Counted from the first letter of the stretch, positions 51,991 to 61,640 are shown. The stretch is DNA of 64,000 bases from Vreelandella sp042466685 (GCF_042466685.1 NZ_CP170448.1:3410001-3474000); one strand, 5' to 3'. Translations and numbers: made by a program. The notes: a model not told the origin generated them from the letters alone.

Positions 51991-52298
51991 GCTCATCATC
52001 AGTGTGGCAGTCGTTGATAGCCATCATGCTAATGGTAGTCATTGCTTATGGCTCAAGAGTGCTGGGGCTACTGGTCATGTCGCATGTACCGCTAAGCCCC
52101 CGCGTGCGGCGATTCGTCGATGCCATGTCTAGCTCAGTTCTGATTGCCGTTATTACGCCCATCATCGTGCATGGTGACGGCGGCGTTCGGCTTGCGGCCA
52201 TTGCGGCGGGTACGGTAGCGGTGGTGTTTAGAAGCCCACTGGTATCGATTGCCATGGGTATGGTTTGCGCTGCGGGTTGGCGCTGGTGGGTTGGGTAA
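51987..52298 (+). CDS. azlD: AzlD-family exporter, small subunit (second copy)
   Basis: The 103-residue protein has about four helices with IAYGSRVLGLLVMSHVPLSPRVRRFVDAMSSSVLIAVITPII, as in AzlD. The ATG at 51987 overlaps the azlC stop (ATGA). The longer frame reaching back to 51795 lies inside azlC and is rejected. Confidence 0.88.
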   Translation: MSSSSVWQSLIAIMLMVVIAYGSRVLGLLVMSHVPLSPRVRRFVDAMSSSVLIAVITPIIVHGDGGVRLAAIAAGTVAVVFRSPLVSIAMGMVCAAGWRWWVG

Positions 52299-52417
52299 TG
52301 TTGTGCGAAAACGGAGACTTGAACGTTTTAGACGTGCGCAGGGGGTAACTAGAATTAGATATACCGCATTTCCAGGGACTCATTATTCCCTGCTTTTGAA
52401 ATAGGTAAATATAGGAA

Positions 52418-52494
<77 letters not shown>

Positions 52495-52606
52495 GAAAAG
52501 CGTGCATATCATAGCGAATGTGGCGGTGTGAGGCTAGCCCCATTGCGCTATCTTGATGTGATTACGGCACTTTATGTTGATTGGGCAGTCTGGTGAGTAG
52601 TTCTTT

Positions 52607-53197
52607 ATGCGGAGACGCGCTGTGAAAGCATTGATTGCTCTAGTTCCTTTATTATTGGCGCTGCCCGTGCACGCGGATTGGCAGCTTGATCCTGCCCAGT
52701 CGCGGGTGCAGGCGTCGATTACCCAATTGAACGGTGACCCCCCGCAAACTCATCACCACCAGGTGCGCAACCTGCAGGGGGATATCTCCAGTGATGGCAC
52801 CCTACGCCTGCCGTTAAAACTTAGCCAAACCGATGTGCTAGAGCGCTTTGGCGAACTGCCGCCGTGGATAGGCTTGCTGGCAAACACCACCTTGGTGACG
52901 TTAGAGGCACAAATGCCCCCAGAGCGGTTAGACGGTTTGGATATTGGTGAATCCTTGGTTGAAACGCTGACGTTTAGCGTGCAGTCCAACATGGTTAATC
53001 AGCAGGAGTCCGTGCCGCTGCGGTTTACCCGTGAAGGCTTGAACGAGATACGCGTGACCCACGCCGAGCCCATGGCGATGGACGGCAGAGCGCTGATGGC
53101 CAACAGCACGGTACGTACTGTGATGTCGCTGCTGGGCTACCAGGAGATTGACGAGCATGTGCCCGTCACCCTCAATGCACTGTTAGTTAATCGGTAG
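52607..53197 (+). CDS. YceI-like exported protein
   Basis: The 196-residue product has a signal peptide ending VHA and a YceI-type lipocalin-like domain beginning DWQLDPAQSRVQASITQL. The family binds isoprenoid-like lipids in the periplasm in some members. The mature domain matches in order but is diverged. An ATG at 52607 and a GTG at 52622 (GGAG seven bases upstream) are both possible starts. It has no obvious operon partner and converges on the exporter gene. Confidence 0.82.
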   Translation: MRRRAVKALIALVPLLLALPVHADWQLDPAQSRVQASITQLNGDPPQTHHHQVRNLQGDISSDGTLRLPLKLSQTDVLERFGELPPWIGLLANTTLVTLEAQMPPERLDGLDIGESLVETLTFSVQSNMVNQQESVPLRFTREGLNEIRVTHAEPMAMDGRALMANSTVRTVMSLLGYQEIDEHVPVTLNALLVNR

Positions 53198-53214
53198 TCA
53201 TTAACCGTTCAAGA

Positions 53215-55044
53215 TTAACGACTGAGTACTTCCATATCCCCTACCTGGGCTTCGCCGGTTTGCACCCGCCACTGGGCGGCGTAGTGGCCGTTAGCTGCCA
53301 ACAGGCTTGAGTGGCTGCCGCGCTCAGCCACTTGGCCTTTCTCGATCACCACGATCTCATCGGCGTGCACAATGGTGGAGAGCCGGTGGGCAATCATAAT
53401 CACCGTGCGGCCATGAGCGATGCGTTTTAGCGAACGCTGAATGGCCGCTTCGGTTTCGTTGTCCACCGCGCTGGTGGCTTCATCCAGCACCAAGATAGGC
53501 GGGTCTTTAAGCAGTGCCCTGGCCAGTGAAAGCCGTTGGCGTTGGCCACCGGAAAGCCTTACGCCCCGCTCGCCTACCGGTGTGTCCAAGCCTTGAGGCA
53601 GCGTTTCGATAAAGCTCCACGCTTCAGCGGTTTTGGCGGCATCCACAATCGCGGCTTCGTCGGCGTCCGGCTTGCCGTAGGCGATATTGTCGCGAATGCT
53701 GCCTTCGAACAGGTAAACATCCTGGCTGACCAAACCAATCGATTGGCGCAGTGAGTTCATACTCACTTCGGTGATGGGCTGCCCATCTATGAGCACGCAG
53801 CCGTTTTCGGGGTCATAAAAGCGCAGCAGCAGTTTGATCAGAGTGGATTTCCCCGAGCCCGTCGCCCCCACCAGCGCCAGGGTATTACCTGCGGGCACGT
53901 GCAGGTGAATACCATCAACCCCAACGCCGCTGGTGGCGTAGTGAAAGCTCACATTGTCTACCGTCACCTCGCCGCGCACCGGCTGGGTAAGCGGTGTGGT
54001 GCTGTCATCTTTAACGGTAATCGGCACTTCGAGCAGGTCAAGAATCCGACGGGTGCTGGCCATGGCGCGCTCGAACAGGTCGATCACTTGAGCCAGGCCG
54101 GTCAAAGGCCAGAGCAGGCGTTGGGTCAAAAACACCAGCACGCCGTAAGCGCCCACGTTCAGCGAGCCGTTGAGCGCCATCATGCCGCCCACGGTAAAGG
54201 TGGCAAGAAAACCGGCCAAAATCGCCATGCGGATGACCGGAATAAACGCGGAGCTCACCTTGATCGCCCGTCTGTTGGCGTCTACGTAGGCTTCGCTGGC
54301 ATCCCGCAGGCGCTCGGCTTCGCGATCTTCGCTGGTAAAGCTTTTAATCGTCGCAATGCCGCTGAGGTTATTGGATAAACGGCTGGCTAGATCCCCAACC
54401 TTTTCGCGCACATCGCTATACAGCGGCCCGGCTTTACGCTGGAAGAAGAACGCGCCCCAGATAATCAGCGGGATAGGCGTAAACGCCAGCAGCGCAATCA
54501 ATGGCGAAAGCACAAAGAAGACCGCGCCTACCGCCACCACGGTGACGACCACCTGAATAATAGAATTCGCCCCGCCGTCCAGGAAACGCTCAAGCTGGTT
54601 GACATCATCGTTCATGGTGGCCACCAACTGGCCAGAGCTTTTCGACTCGAAAAACGCCATATCCAACCGCTGAGCGTGCTCGTAGGTATCTTGGCGCATA
54701 TCCGCTTGTAAGCGTTGGGCTAAGTTACGCCACAGAATTTGGAACAGGTACTCAAACAGCGACTCCCCTGCCCAGATAACAAACGTCAGCACCGCTAGCA
54801 TGGTGATCTGCTGTTGGGGTGTTTCAAACCCCAGGCTGGCGACAAAGCTCTGCTCTTGGTTAACCACGACATCAATGGCCACGCCAATCAGAATTTCCGG
54901 GGCAATATCAAATAGCTTGTTGATCACCGAACAGGTAGTGGCGGCAATAATGCGCCGACGATAGCCTTTAGCGTAGCGGAGTAGCCGCACCAGGGCTTGA
55001 AAGCTCTGATTCTTAGAACGGGGCGGAGAAGGAGCCACGAGCAT
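53215..55044 (-). CDS. MsbA-like ABC exporter (fused permease-ATPase)
   Basis: The 609-residue half-transporter has a six-helix membrane domain (residues about 25-335) and a C-terminal ATPase with Walker A GATGSGKS, signature LSGGQRQRLSLARALL, Walker B ILVLDEATSAVD and H-loop IAHRL. It acts as a homodimer exporting a lipid, peptide or other hydrophobic compound. It lies 86 bp downstream of the iron-siderophore ABC operon on the same strand, which makes a link to siderophore handling possible but unproven. Confidence 0.92.
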   Translation of the reverse strand: MLVAPSPPRSKNQSFQALVRLLRYAKGYRRRIIAATTCSVINKLFDIAPEILIGVAIDVVVNQEQSFVASLGFETPQQQITMLAVLTFVIWAGESLFEYLFQILWRNLAQRLQADMRQDTYEHAQRLDMAFFESKSSGQLVATMNDDVNQLERFLDGGANSIIQVVVTVVAVGAVFFVLSPLIALLAFTPIPLIIWGAFFFQRKAGPLYSDVREKVGDLASRLSNNLSGIATIKSFTSEDREAERLRDASEAYVDANRRAIKVSSAFIPVIRMAILAGFLATFTVGGMMALNGSLNVGAYGVLVFLTQRLLWPLTGLAQVIDLFERAMASTRRILDLLEVPITVKDDSTTPLTQPVRGEVTVDNVSFHYATSGVGVDGIHLHVPAGNTLALVGATGSGKSTLIKLLLRFYDPENGCVLIDGQPITEVSMNSLRQSIGLVSQDVYLFEGSIRDNIAYGKPDADEAAIVDAAKTAEAWSFIETLPQGLDTPVGERGVRLSGGQRQRLSLARALLKDPPILVLDEATSAVDNETEAAIQRSLKRIAHGRTVIMIAHRLSTIVHADEIVVIEKGQVAERGSHSSLLAANGHYAAQWRVQTGEAQVGDMEVLSR

Positions 55045-55130
55045 TCCTTACTGAGGTTGTTGTAGGCCAAATAGGTAGGCGCTAGCGTAATGAATTCAAT
55101 GCTCAGGCTCAACGCGTTAATGCTTGGGAG

Positions 55131-55946
55131 TTAAGCGGGTGCCATGCTGCGTCGCACATTGGCCAGCAGCGGGCTGCCGGTATCGGGGTCTAGCAGCAGC
55201 GTGCACTCTACTTGATAGAGCGTACGCACCAGATCAGGCGTCACCACCTGAGCGGGCGGCCCTTCCGCCACGATCTGCCCTTCGCGCATGGCGATAAGAT
55301 GGTCAGCATAGCGGCAAGCGCTGGCGAGATCGTGAAGCACCATCACCACGGTGCGGCCATGCTGGGCAAGGTGCTTAACCAGTTCGAACACTTCGATCTG
55401 GTGACCCAGATCCAGCGCCGACGTGGGCTCATCCAGCAACAGCAGCGGGGTTTGTTGGGCGATGGTCATGGCAATCCAGGCGCGCTGCCGCTGGCCGCCG
55501 GAGAGCGCATCAATGGGTCTGTCAGCGAGTTGTTCAAGCCCTGCCGCCGCCAGGGCGTGCTGCACTACGTGCTGGTCTTCTGCTGACCACTGGCGCAGCC
55601 AGCCCTGGTGGGGCTGGCGACCAAAGCGGATTAACTCGGTCACGGCGAGCCCTTCCGGCGCCACGGCCTCCTGGGGCAGTAGCGCCAGTTGGGTCGCCAG
55701 TTGGCGGGTGGGCAGGCGCTGAATATCGGCGCCATCCAGCAATACAGCGCCGCTATCGGGCTTATGCAGCCGCGCAAGCCCGGCCAGCAGCGTTGATTTA
55801 CCGCAGCCGTTGGGGCCCACAATGGCGGTGACTTGGCCGCTGGGCAGGGTGATATTCAAGCCCTCAATCACCTGCCGTGAGCCATAGCTCATGCCCAGTG
55901 CCTGGGTAGCCAGAGAGGGGATTGGCGACGCAGGGGATTGGCTCAT
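55131..55946 (-). CDS. Iron-siderophore ABC transporter ATPase (FepC-like)
   Basis: The 271-residue ATPase has Walker A GPNGCGKS, signature LSGGQRQRAWIAMTIAQQ, Walker B LLLLDEPTSALDLG and H-loop VLHDLASAC. It closely resembles the ATPase at 40490. The ATG at 55946 is preceded by CGGAG and overlaps the upstream permease stop (ATGA). It is the last gene of the four-gene importer. Confidence 0.94.
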   Translation of the reverse strand: MSQSPASPIPSLATQALGMSYGSRQVIEGLNITLPSGQVTAIVGPNGCGKSTLLAGLARLHKPDSGAVLLDGADIQRLPTRQLATQLALLPQEAVAPEGLAVTELIRFGRQPHQGWLRQWSAEDQHVVQHALAAAGLEQLADRPIDALSGGQRQRAWIAMTIAQQTPLLLLDEPTSALDLGHQIEVFELVKHLAQHGRTVVMVLHDLASACRYADHLIAMREGQIVAEGPPAQVVTPDLVRTLYQVECTLLLDPDTGSPLLANVRRSMAPA

Positions 55947-57127
55947 GTAAAACTCCGTTGGGGACGCATTAATATCCAAAGTAACCAAGGCCCGCCGACC
56001 ACAGCGGTAACGATACCGACAGGAATCTCAATAGGTGCCAGCAGCGTACGCCCGGCCAGGTCGGCGAGCACCATCACCAGCGCCCCCGCCAGCGTAGCCG
56101 CCAAAATAGGCACGCTGCGCGAACTCGACAGCGAACGAGCAATCTCCGGGCCAATCAACCCCACCATGCCCACCGGGCCTGCCACAGCCACCGCCAAACC
56201 AGTCAACGCCACAGATAGCAGCAACACTTCCAACCGACGCCGCTTGACGTTCACGCCTAACCCGCTGGCGGTGGCATCCTTGAAACGCAGCAGCGTTAGC
56301 GAACGAGCTAGCGCCAATGCCGTGGCCAGCCCTAACACTAGCCCAAGCATGAGTAATTGAAGCGCCCCGCTGGGGCGGGCATTGAGCGATCCCACTGTCC
56401 ATGGGTAGGCGGCATTGGCAGTATCAATCGCGACTCGTGCCAGCATTAGTTGAGTCACCGCGCCAAACACCGCGCCCACGCCAATACCCGCGACGATAAA
56501 GCGGTAACCCTGGGTACCGTTGCCTGCGGCTAAACCAAAAGTAAGTACCGCGGCGGTGGTCGCCCCAGCTAGCGCCATGGCAGGAGGCGCGATGGTAAAG
56601 CCGACACCCACTATTGAAGCCACCGCAAACGCAGTCGCACCATTATCAATGCCGATAATCCCGGGTGTTGCCAGGCGATTGCGGGCCAGGGTCTGCATTA
56701 GAATGCCCGCTAATGCGAAGGCCGCCCCGGTACTGCAGGCGGCGGCCAAACGTGGTAGACGTAGTTCTTGCACCACAAAACTCGCCATCATATCCGCATT
56801 GCCCAGCAGCGCTTGCAGCACTACTAATGGTGCCACCTTAACGCTGCCCAGGCTTAGGTAAACAACACAGGCAAGTAGTAACGTGCCAAACAGCAACAGA
56901 TTAACCGCCACCGCACGCTGCTCAAACAGCAGGCTGTTCGCACCGCGCCGACTTCGCCAAGCAAATCGCCAGTACCCCTGCGGAGGCATTATGCTGCCAT
57001 TTACCTCCTCTCTCGACTGAGCTTCATAATCAACAGACATAGCGGTGGGTTGTTCAGATAAGGCTCTGGCATTTGAAGAATGAATAGCTGAAGAACGAAT
57101 AGCTGGGGTTTTCATAAACCCACTCAT
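55943..57127 (-). CDS. FecCD-family iron-siderophore permease (FepG-like)
   Basis: The permease begins with an about 65-residue hydrophilic N-terminus before the helices. It then shows ELRLPRLAAACSTGAAFALAGILMQTLARNRLATPGIIGIDNGA, VGMVGLIGPEIAR and IEIPVGIVTAVVGGPWLLWIL, the FecCD pattern. The ATG at 57127 overlaps the preceding permease stop (ATGA). It may instead start at an internal ATG, since the extension is not typical. Confidence 0.9.
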   Translation of the reverse strand: MSGFMKTPAIRSSAIHSSNARALSEQPTAMSVDYEAQSREEVNGSIMPPQGYWRFAWRSRRGANSLLFEQRAVAVNLLLFGTLLLACVVYLSLGSVKVAPLVVLQALLGNADMMASFVVQELRLPRLAAACSTGAAFALAGILMQTLARNRLATPGIIGIDNGATAFAVASIVGVGFTIAPPAMALAGATTAAVLTFGLAAGNGTQGYRFIVAGIGVGAVFGAVTQLMLARVAIDTANAAYPWTVGSLNARPSGALQLLMLGLVLGLATALALARSLTLLRFKDATASGLGVNVKRRRLEVLLLSVALTGLAVAVAGPVGMVGLIGPEIARSLSSSRSVPILAATLAGALVMVLADLAGRTLLAPIEIPVGIVTAVVGGPWLLWILMRPQRSFT

Positions 57128-58152
57128 AACATCGGTAAGCGGCGCGCACGCACGACTGCTATTAATACGGGGGCACCGCATAGCGCAGTGAGCACGCCCA
57201 GCGGTAGTTCCGAAGGCGCAACCACCACGCGGGAGATGATATCTGCAGCGAGTACCATCAACGGCCCGATGGGCAGGCAAAACAGCAGCGTGCGACGAAT
57301 ATCAGGCCCGGCAAACGCACGGGCGACAAACGGCACCACCAACCCCACAAAGGAAATTGGCCCCGCGATAGCAGTTGCAGCGCCAACTAATAGCGCTACG
57401 CACGCGACGACCAGCCAACGAATAAGGTTGGGGTGGTGGCCTAAACCAGAAGCAACCCGCTCGCCTAGAGCTAGCGCAGCTAACGGCCGAGCAATCAGAG
57501 CAACTATCACTGACGCCACCAGCATACTGGGCAGAACGGCAAGCAGATCATCCAAGCGGCGGCCGGCTAAGCTGCCAATTACCCAGAAACGAATTTCATC
57601 GGCGGCACGCTGGTCATAAAGCAGCATCAATGAGCTTAATGATGCCAGCAGGCCAGAAAATGCCGCTCCGGCAAGCACTAACCTTATAGGGTCGTTACCC
57701 ACACCGCGAAAGCGCGCCACGCTTAACACGCAGACACAGCCCACCAAGGCGCCGAGCTGTGCGACTGAAATGCGCAGAGTGGCGGCGCTGGCCCCCAGAA
57801 CCAAGGCCAGCGCCACGGCAAACGCCGCCCCCGCGCTAACGCCTAAAAGCCCCGGTTCAGCCAGCGGATTGCGCGCCACCGCTTGTAATAACGCCCCTGC
57901 TACCCCCAGTGCCATGCCCACCACAATGCCAATGAGAGTACGCGGTGCGCGCAGCTCCCAGACAATGAAACTCGCCTCACTGTCCTGTACGCCACCTAGT
58001 AGCGCCAGCACCCGCAGTGGGCCAACGCTGCCTGCACCCATCAATAAACTAACGACACTCACCGCCACAAGGGCGGTGAGTAGTAACAGCATTAACGTAC
58101 GATGGCTGGAACGCCTGGCAACTCCAGGCGTTGCAAAACGAGGAACCGTCAC
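57124..58152 (-). CDS. FecCD-family iron-siderophore permease (FepD-like)
   Basis: The 342-residue permease shows ELRAPRTLIGIVVGMALGVAGALLQAVARNPLAEPGLLGVSAGAAF and ISFVGLVVPFVARAF, then SELPLGVLTALCGAPVLIAVV. It starts at a GTG overlapping the binding-protein stop (GTGA) and pairs with the next permease. Confidence 0.92.
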   Translation of the reverse strand: MTVPRFATPGVARRSSHRTLMLLLLTALVAVSVVSLLMGAGSVGPLRVLALLGGVQDSEASFIVWELRAPRTLIGIVVGMALGVAGALLQAVARNPLAEPGLLGVSAGAAFAVALALVLGASAATLRISVAQLGALVGCVCVLSVARFRGVGNDPIRLVLAGAAFSGLLASLSSLMLLYDQRAADEIRFWVIGSLAGRRLDDLLAVLPSMLVASVIVALIARPLAALALGERVASGLGHHPNLIRWLVVACVALLVGAATAIAGPISFVGLVVPFVARAFAGPDIRRTLLFCLPIGPLMVLAADIISRVVVAPSELPLGVLTALCGAPVLIAVVRARRLPML

Positions 58153-59135
58153 GGCAACAGCGCAGCCTCTATATCATCAAGAATGGCTTGCGCGGCCAGT
58201 GGGCCATTGGCACTGCTCCATAGCTGGCCATTCACTGGCACCACCTGCTCTCGCTGAACCACGTTAAGGCGAGTGAACGCAGGGCTCTGTTTCGCGGCGT
58301 CCAAGGCTTGTTGACCATCTTCATTGAGGGTTGCCAGGAATAGCCAGTCGTCATCTACTTGGGCAAGGTTTTCCAGGCTGAGCACATCGCTGTGTACGCC
58401 CCGCTCGCCAATCAGATCCGCACCTTGTACATCCAGGCCAACCCGATCCAGCAGTCCAGTGGCAATCAGGTTTTCCGACATTACCATCGGGCCACCCGGC
58501 ATCCAGCGCACTAAAAAGGCGGTGCCGCTTACGTCAGCAGCGGCTAACGCTTCAGCCAGCTCTGCGGTGCGTTGATCTACCGCGGCAATAGCTTTTTCGA
58601 TCGCTTCTTCACGGTTTAACGCTTCGCCGTAAAGTCGCGCCTCAGCTTCCCAGTTATCCGCGGCTAACGGCTGGGTATGCGGCACAACGGTTGGCGCAAT
58701 ACGTGAAAGCAGTTGGTACTGCTCATCGGAAAGCTGGGCGGGCGCCAAAATCAGATCCGGCTGCTGCGCCAGCACGGCTTCAATATTGATTTCCCTAACA
58801 ACGCCCATAATGGCGGGACGATCATCGCCCAAATGGGCCTCCACATACTCGGCGACGTTATCGCCACCGCGCGTGGTGACGGCGCCTAATGGTGTAATGC
58901 CGGCCGCTAGGGCAGCATCCAGTGCGCCTTCGTAAAGGGTCACAACCCGCTCAGGAGTTCCCTCCACCTCTACATCACCAAAGGCGGTATCCAGCGTGCG
59001 CGCTTGCGCGGTGCCTGCCACTAAAGCGCTTAGCAGAACGCTGACCACGCCTAAACGCGCACCTTTAGTGAGGGTAGCTGTCATTGAGGTCGTTTTATCC
59101 AGCGCCGTTTTCATCAGCACAGTTTTAACAAACAT
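58149..59135 (-). CDS. Iron-siderophore ABC transporter substrate-binding protein
   Basis: The product is a class III binding protein. The signal peptide ends near AQA-RT, followed by GTPERVVTLYEGALDAALAAGITPLGAVTT, INIEAVLAQQPDLILAPAQLS, and a C-terminal half with QLWSSANGPLAAQAILDDIEAALLP. The ATG at 59135 gives a normal signal peptide; the frame reaching 59348 does not. It is first in the operon, with a Fur-like box about 30 bp upstream, and resembles the binding protein at 34982. Confidence 0.92.
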   Translation of the reverse strand: MFVKTVLMKTALDKTTSMTATLTKGARLGVVSVLLSALVAGTAQARTLDTAFGDVEVEGTPERVVTLYEGALDAALAAGITPLGAVTTRGGDNVAEYVEAHLGDDRPAIMGVVREINIEAVLAQQPDLILAPAQLSDEQYQLLSRIAPTVVPHTQPLAADNWEAEARLYGEALNREEAIEKAIAAVDQRTAELAEALAAADVSGTAFLVRWMPGGPMVMSENLIATGLLDRVGLDVQGADLIGERGVHSDVLSLENLAQVDDDWLFLATLNEDGQQALDAAKQSPAFTRLNVVQREQVVPVNGQLWSSANGPLAAQAILDDIEAALLP

Positions 59136-59165
59136 AAGTTTCTCTCGATACGATACATTGCAACG

Positions 59166-59184
59166 GATAATAACGATTCTCAAA
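59166..59184 (-). promoter_or_regulatory. Fur-box-like site of the fep-type operon
   Basis: On the minus strand GAGAATCGTTATTATC (59181-59166) matches known gammaproteobacterial Fur boxes of the GAGAATNATTATC kind. It lies 31 bp before the binding-protein start. Confidence 0.6.
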
Positions 59185-59223
59185 AACACTTGCACTACTA
59201 TTCCTGGGAATAGCGTGTTCCAT

Positions 59224-59279
59224 TTTGTGCAACCCTTCCACCACAACCTTTGCCGCACGCATGTTTCAGTTTGTGCAAC
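59224..59279. promoter_or_regulatory. Direct repeat TTTGTGCAAC in the receptor/fep divergent region
   Basis: TTTGTGCAAC occurs at 59224-59233 and 59270-59279, 46 bp apart in the same orientation. The preceding six bases are also similar (TTCCAT and TTTCAG; 14 of 16 match overall). Such direct repeats upstream of siderophore receptor genes are often bound by AraC-type activators, but no AraC gene is in the window. Confidence 0.4.
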
Positions 59280-59341
59280 GCAACGTTCGATGATCATACC
59301 CTCGCGTTTGGGAACTTTTCTTTTTAGACTCTCGCCCCTAT

Positions 59342-59370
59342 TTGACAATTAGTATCATTAGCTAATAATT
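59342..59370 (+). promoter_or_regulatory. Sigma-70 promoter with overlapping Fur-like site for the receptor
   Basis: TTGACA (59342-59347), a 16-bp spacer and AATAAT (59364-59369) form a good sigma-70 promoter. The spacer and -10 lie in ATCATTAGCTAATAATTATC, rich in Fur-like hexamers, so Fur would block polymerase. The receptor ATG is about 22 bp further on. Confidence 0.6.
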
Positions 59371-59391
59371 ATCGTCACCAAGGGGAATGAC

Positions 59392-61524
59392 ATGCCACGC
59401 TTTACCCGCTCTGTTCTCGCTAGCGCCGTCACACTCGCTGTTTCTGCAGGCACCGCCTCCGCCCAAGAGGGTCAACAGCTGGACAACATCGTTGTCTCGG
59501 CCAGCGGCTTTGAACAGGCAATGGTCGACGCGCCTGCCAGTATCTCGGTGATCTCCCGCGAGGAGCTTTCGCGTAAACGGGTTACCAGCATTGCCGATGC
59601 CTTGCGAGACGTTGAAGGGGTGGATGTGGGTGGCGCGGTGGGTAAAACCGGTGGACGCAACATTAGTATCCGTGGCATGCCCAGCGACTATACGTTGATC
59701 CTGATTGACGGCCGCCGTCAAAACGCGGCAGGCAGCGTGACCCCCAACGGCTTTGGCGAAACCTCCACCAGCTTCTTTCCACCCATTTCCAGCATCGAGC
59801 GCATTGAGGTGATTCGTGGGCCGATGTCGACACTGTATGGCTCTGACGCCATGGGCGGTGTCATCAATATTATTACCCGTCGGGTGGGCCGCGAGTGGAC
59901 AGGCTCTGTTGGGGTCGAAAATACCTTTAACGAAGATCGCGATTTTGGCGACCGTCGCGAGATCAATCTCTATACCAGTGGCCCTCTGGTCGAAGATACT
60001 CTGGGCCTTCAACTGCGCGGGCGGGTTTATGAGCGCGACGCTTCCGAGCTTACCTATACCGACAACAACGGTGACTCTATAGAAGTCGACCAGCGCGGCC
60101 CTAGCCCAGTGGAAGGCGATACCTACAGCCTGGGCGGCAAGCTAACCTGGACACCCACTGACAGCCACGACCTATGGTTGGATGGTGAAGTGAGCCGCCA
60201 GCGCTACGACAACGATGAGTGCCAGCTAGGCACCCTGGATGGCCGCACTCGTAGCTGTGCGCCCGACCCTGGCAGCGCCAACGGCTATGCGGATGAGCTC
60301 CGTTTTGAGCGCGAGCAGATCGCCATTGGCCATACCGGCCGCTTTGCCTCGGGCACCCTGGAATCCAGCCTGATGCGCAACACCACCGAAACCAAAGGCC
60401 GCACCATCCCAGGTGATACGGGCGTCGCGTATGAAGGTTTTCCCAGCATTGTCGGCGGTGCCCCGCGGGAGCTTGAAACCACTAATACCGTGCTCGACAG
60501 CAAGTTCATCATGCCGCTAGACAATCACATTGCCACCGTGGGTATGCAGTGGTGGGATGCGGAGCTTGACGATGGCTTGGCCGGTGAAACCTTTGAGCAG
60601 ACTACCTGGTCGCTGTTTGCCGAAGATGAGTGGCTGCTACGGGACGATTTAGCGCTAACCCTGGGCGGCCGCTACGATCACCACGATGCCTTCGGCAGTC
60701 AGTTTAGCCCGCGCGGCTACTTGGTGTGGAACACGACGCCCAACTGGACACTCAAAGGTGGCGTAAGCCGGGGCTATAAAACGCCCACGCTTAATGACCT
60801 ACATGACGGCATTAACGGGGTAACCGGTCAGGGCACAATACTCACGATTGGTAACCCGGATCTTGAGCCGGAAACCAGCACCAGCAGCGAGATCGGTGCG
60901 CATTACGATAACCAACAGGGTTTCACTGCCAGCGCCACGCTGTTCCACAACCAGTTTGACGATAAGATTGCCAGCGGCAGCGATATACTGGTGGAAAACG
61001 ACCCGCTGATTCCTGACGGCCTTTACAGCCAACAGGTCAACGTCGACGAGGCGATCACCCAGGGGGTGGAACTCTCTACCGGCTACCAATTCGCCCCTGA
61101 TTGGCGCATTAATGCCAACTACACCTACACCGATAGCGAACAGAAGAGTGGCGATAACAAGGGCGAGCCGCTGACGGATACCCCGGAACACGCCATTAAT
61201 GCCACCCTGCGCTGGCAGACAACGGCAAAGCTGGATACCTGGCTCTCAGCAGAGTACCGCAGCGAACGCTACCGTAACCGCGAACGCGTCCGCGGTGCCC
61301 CCTCGTTTGATGACCTGGGCGACTTTAAAGCCTATTCGCTGTTTCACTTGGGCGGTAATTACGCGGTCACCAATCAGCTTAATCTGAGCGCGACGATCTA
61401 CAACCTGTTTGACAAAGACTTTGTTGACTACCGTGCTTACGGCGATGGCACCAGCTTTGGCAACGTTTACGCCAATAGCGAAGAGGGCCGCCGTCTGTGG
61501 CTCTCTGCCCGCTACGAGTTCTAA
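59392..61524 (+). CDS. TonB-dependent receptor (CirA/FepA-type)
   Basis: The 710-residue outer-membrane receptor has a signal peptide ending ASA and a TonB-box-like LDNIVVSAS. Its plug shows DAPASISVISREEL, GGRNISIRGMPSDYTLILIDGRRQN and IERIEVIRGPMSTLYGSDAMGGVINIITRR, and the barrel ends in SARYEF. The plug resembles the CirA/FepA/BfrA catecholate group. AAGGGGA precedes the ATG. It is divergent from the iron ABC operon and has a paralogue at 61704. A ferric catecholate ligand is an inference. Confidence 0.93.
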   Translation: MPRFTRSVLASAVTLAVSAGTASAQEGQQLDNIVVSASGFEQAMVDAPASISVISREELSRKRVTSIADALRDVEGVDVGGAVGKTGGRNISIRGMPSDYTLILIDGRRQNAAGSVTPNGFGETSTSFFPPISSIERIEVIRGPMSTLYGSDAMGGVINIITRRVGREWTGSVGVENTFNEDRDFGDRREINLYTSGPLVEDTLGLQLRGRVYERDASELTYTDNNGDSIEVDQRGPSPVEGDTYSLGGKLTWTPTDSHDLWLDGEVSRQRYDNDECQLGTLDGRTRSCAPDPGSANGYADELRFEREQIAIGHTGRFASGTLESSLMRNTTETKGRTIPGDTGVAYEGFPSIVGGAPRELETTNTVLDSKFIMPLDNHIATVGMQWWDAELDDGLAGETFEQTTWSLFAEDEWLLRDDLALTLGGRYDHHDAFGSQFSPRGYLVWNTTPNWTLKGGVSRGYKTPTLNDLHDGINGVTGQGTILTIGNPDLEPETSTSSEIGAHYDNQQGFTASATLFHNQFDDKIASGSDILVENDPLIPDGLYSQQVNVDEAITQGVELSTGYQFAPDWRINANYTYTDSEQKSGDNKGEPLTDTPEHAINATLRWQTTAKLDTWLSAEYRSERYRNRERVRGAPSFDDLGDFKAYSLFHLGGNYAVTNQLNLSATIYNLFDKDFVDYRAYGDGTSFGNVYANSEEGRRLWLSARYEF

Positions 61525-61575
61525 TCGGTTTCAGCTCGCTACTGTTTCGATGTTCTGTTTTGATCTTCTCTTTCT

Positions 61576-61602
61576 GCCCCGGCCATGCGCTGGGGCTTTT
61601 TT
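61576..61602 (+). terminator. Rho-independent terminator of the receptor at 59392
   Basis: GCCCCGGC (61576-61583) and GCTGGGGC (61589-61596) form an 8-bp stem with one G-T pair and a 5-base loop, followed by six T residues. It lies about 50 bp after the receptor stop. Confidence 0.88.
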
Positions 61603-61640
61603 GTTTCCGCGCCCTGCACCCTCCCCCTTTCCTAAGCCGC

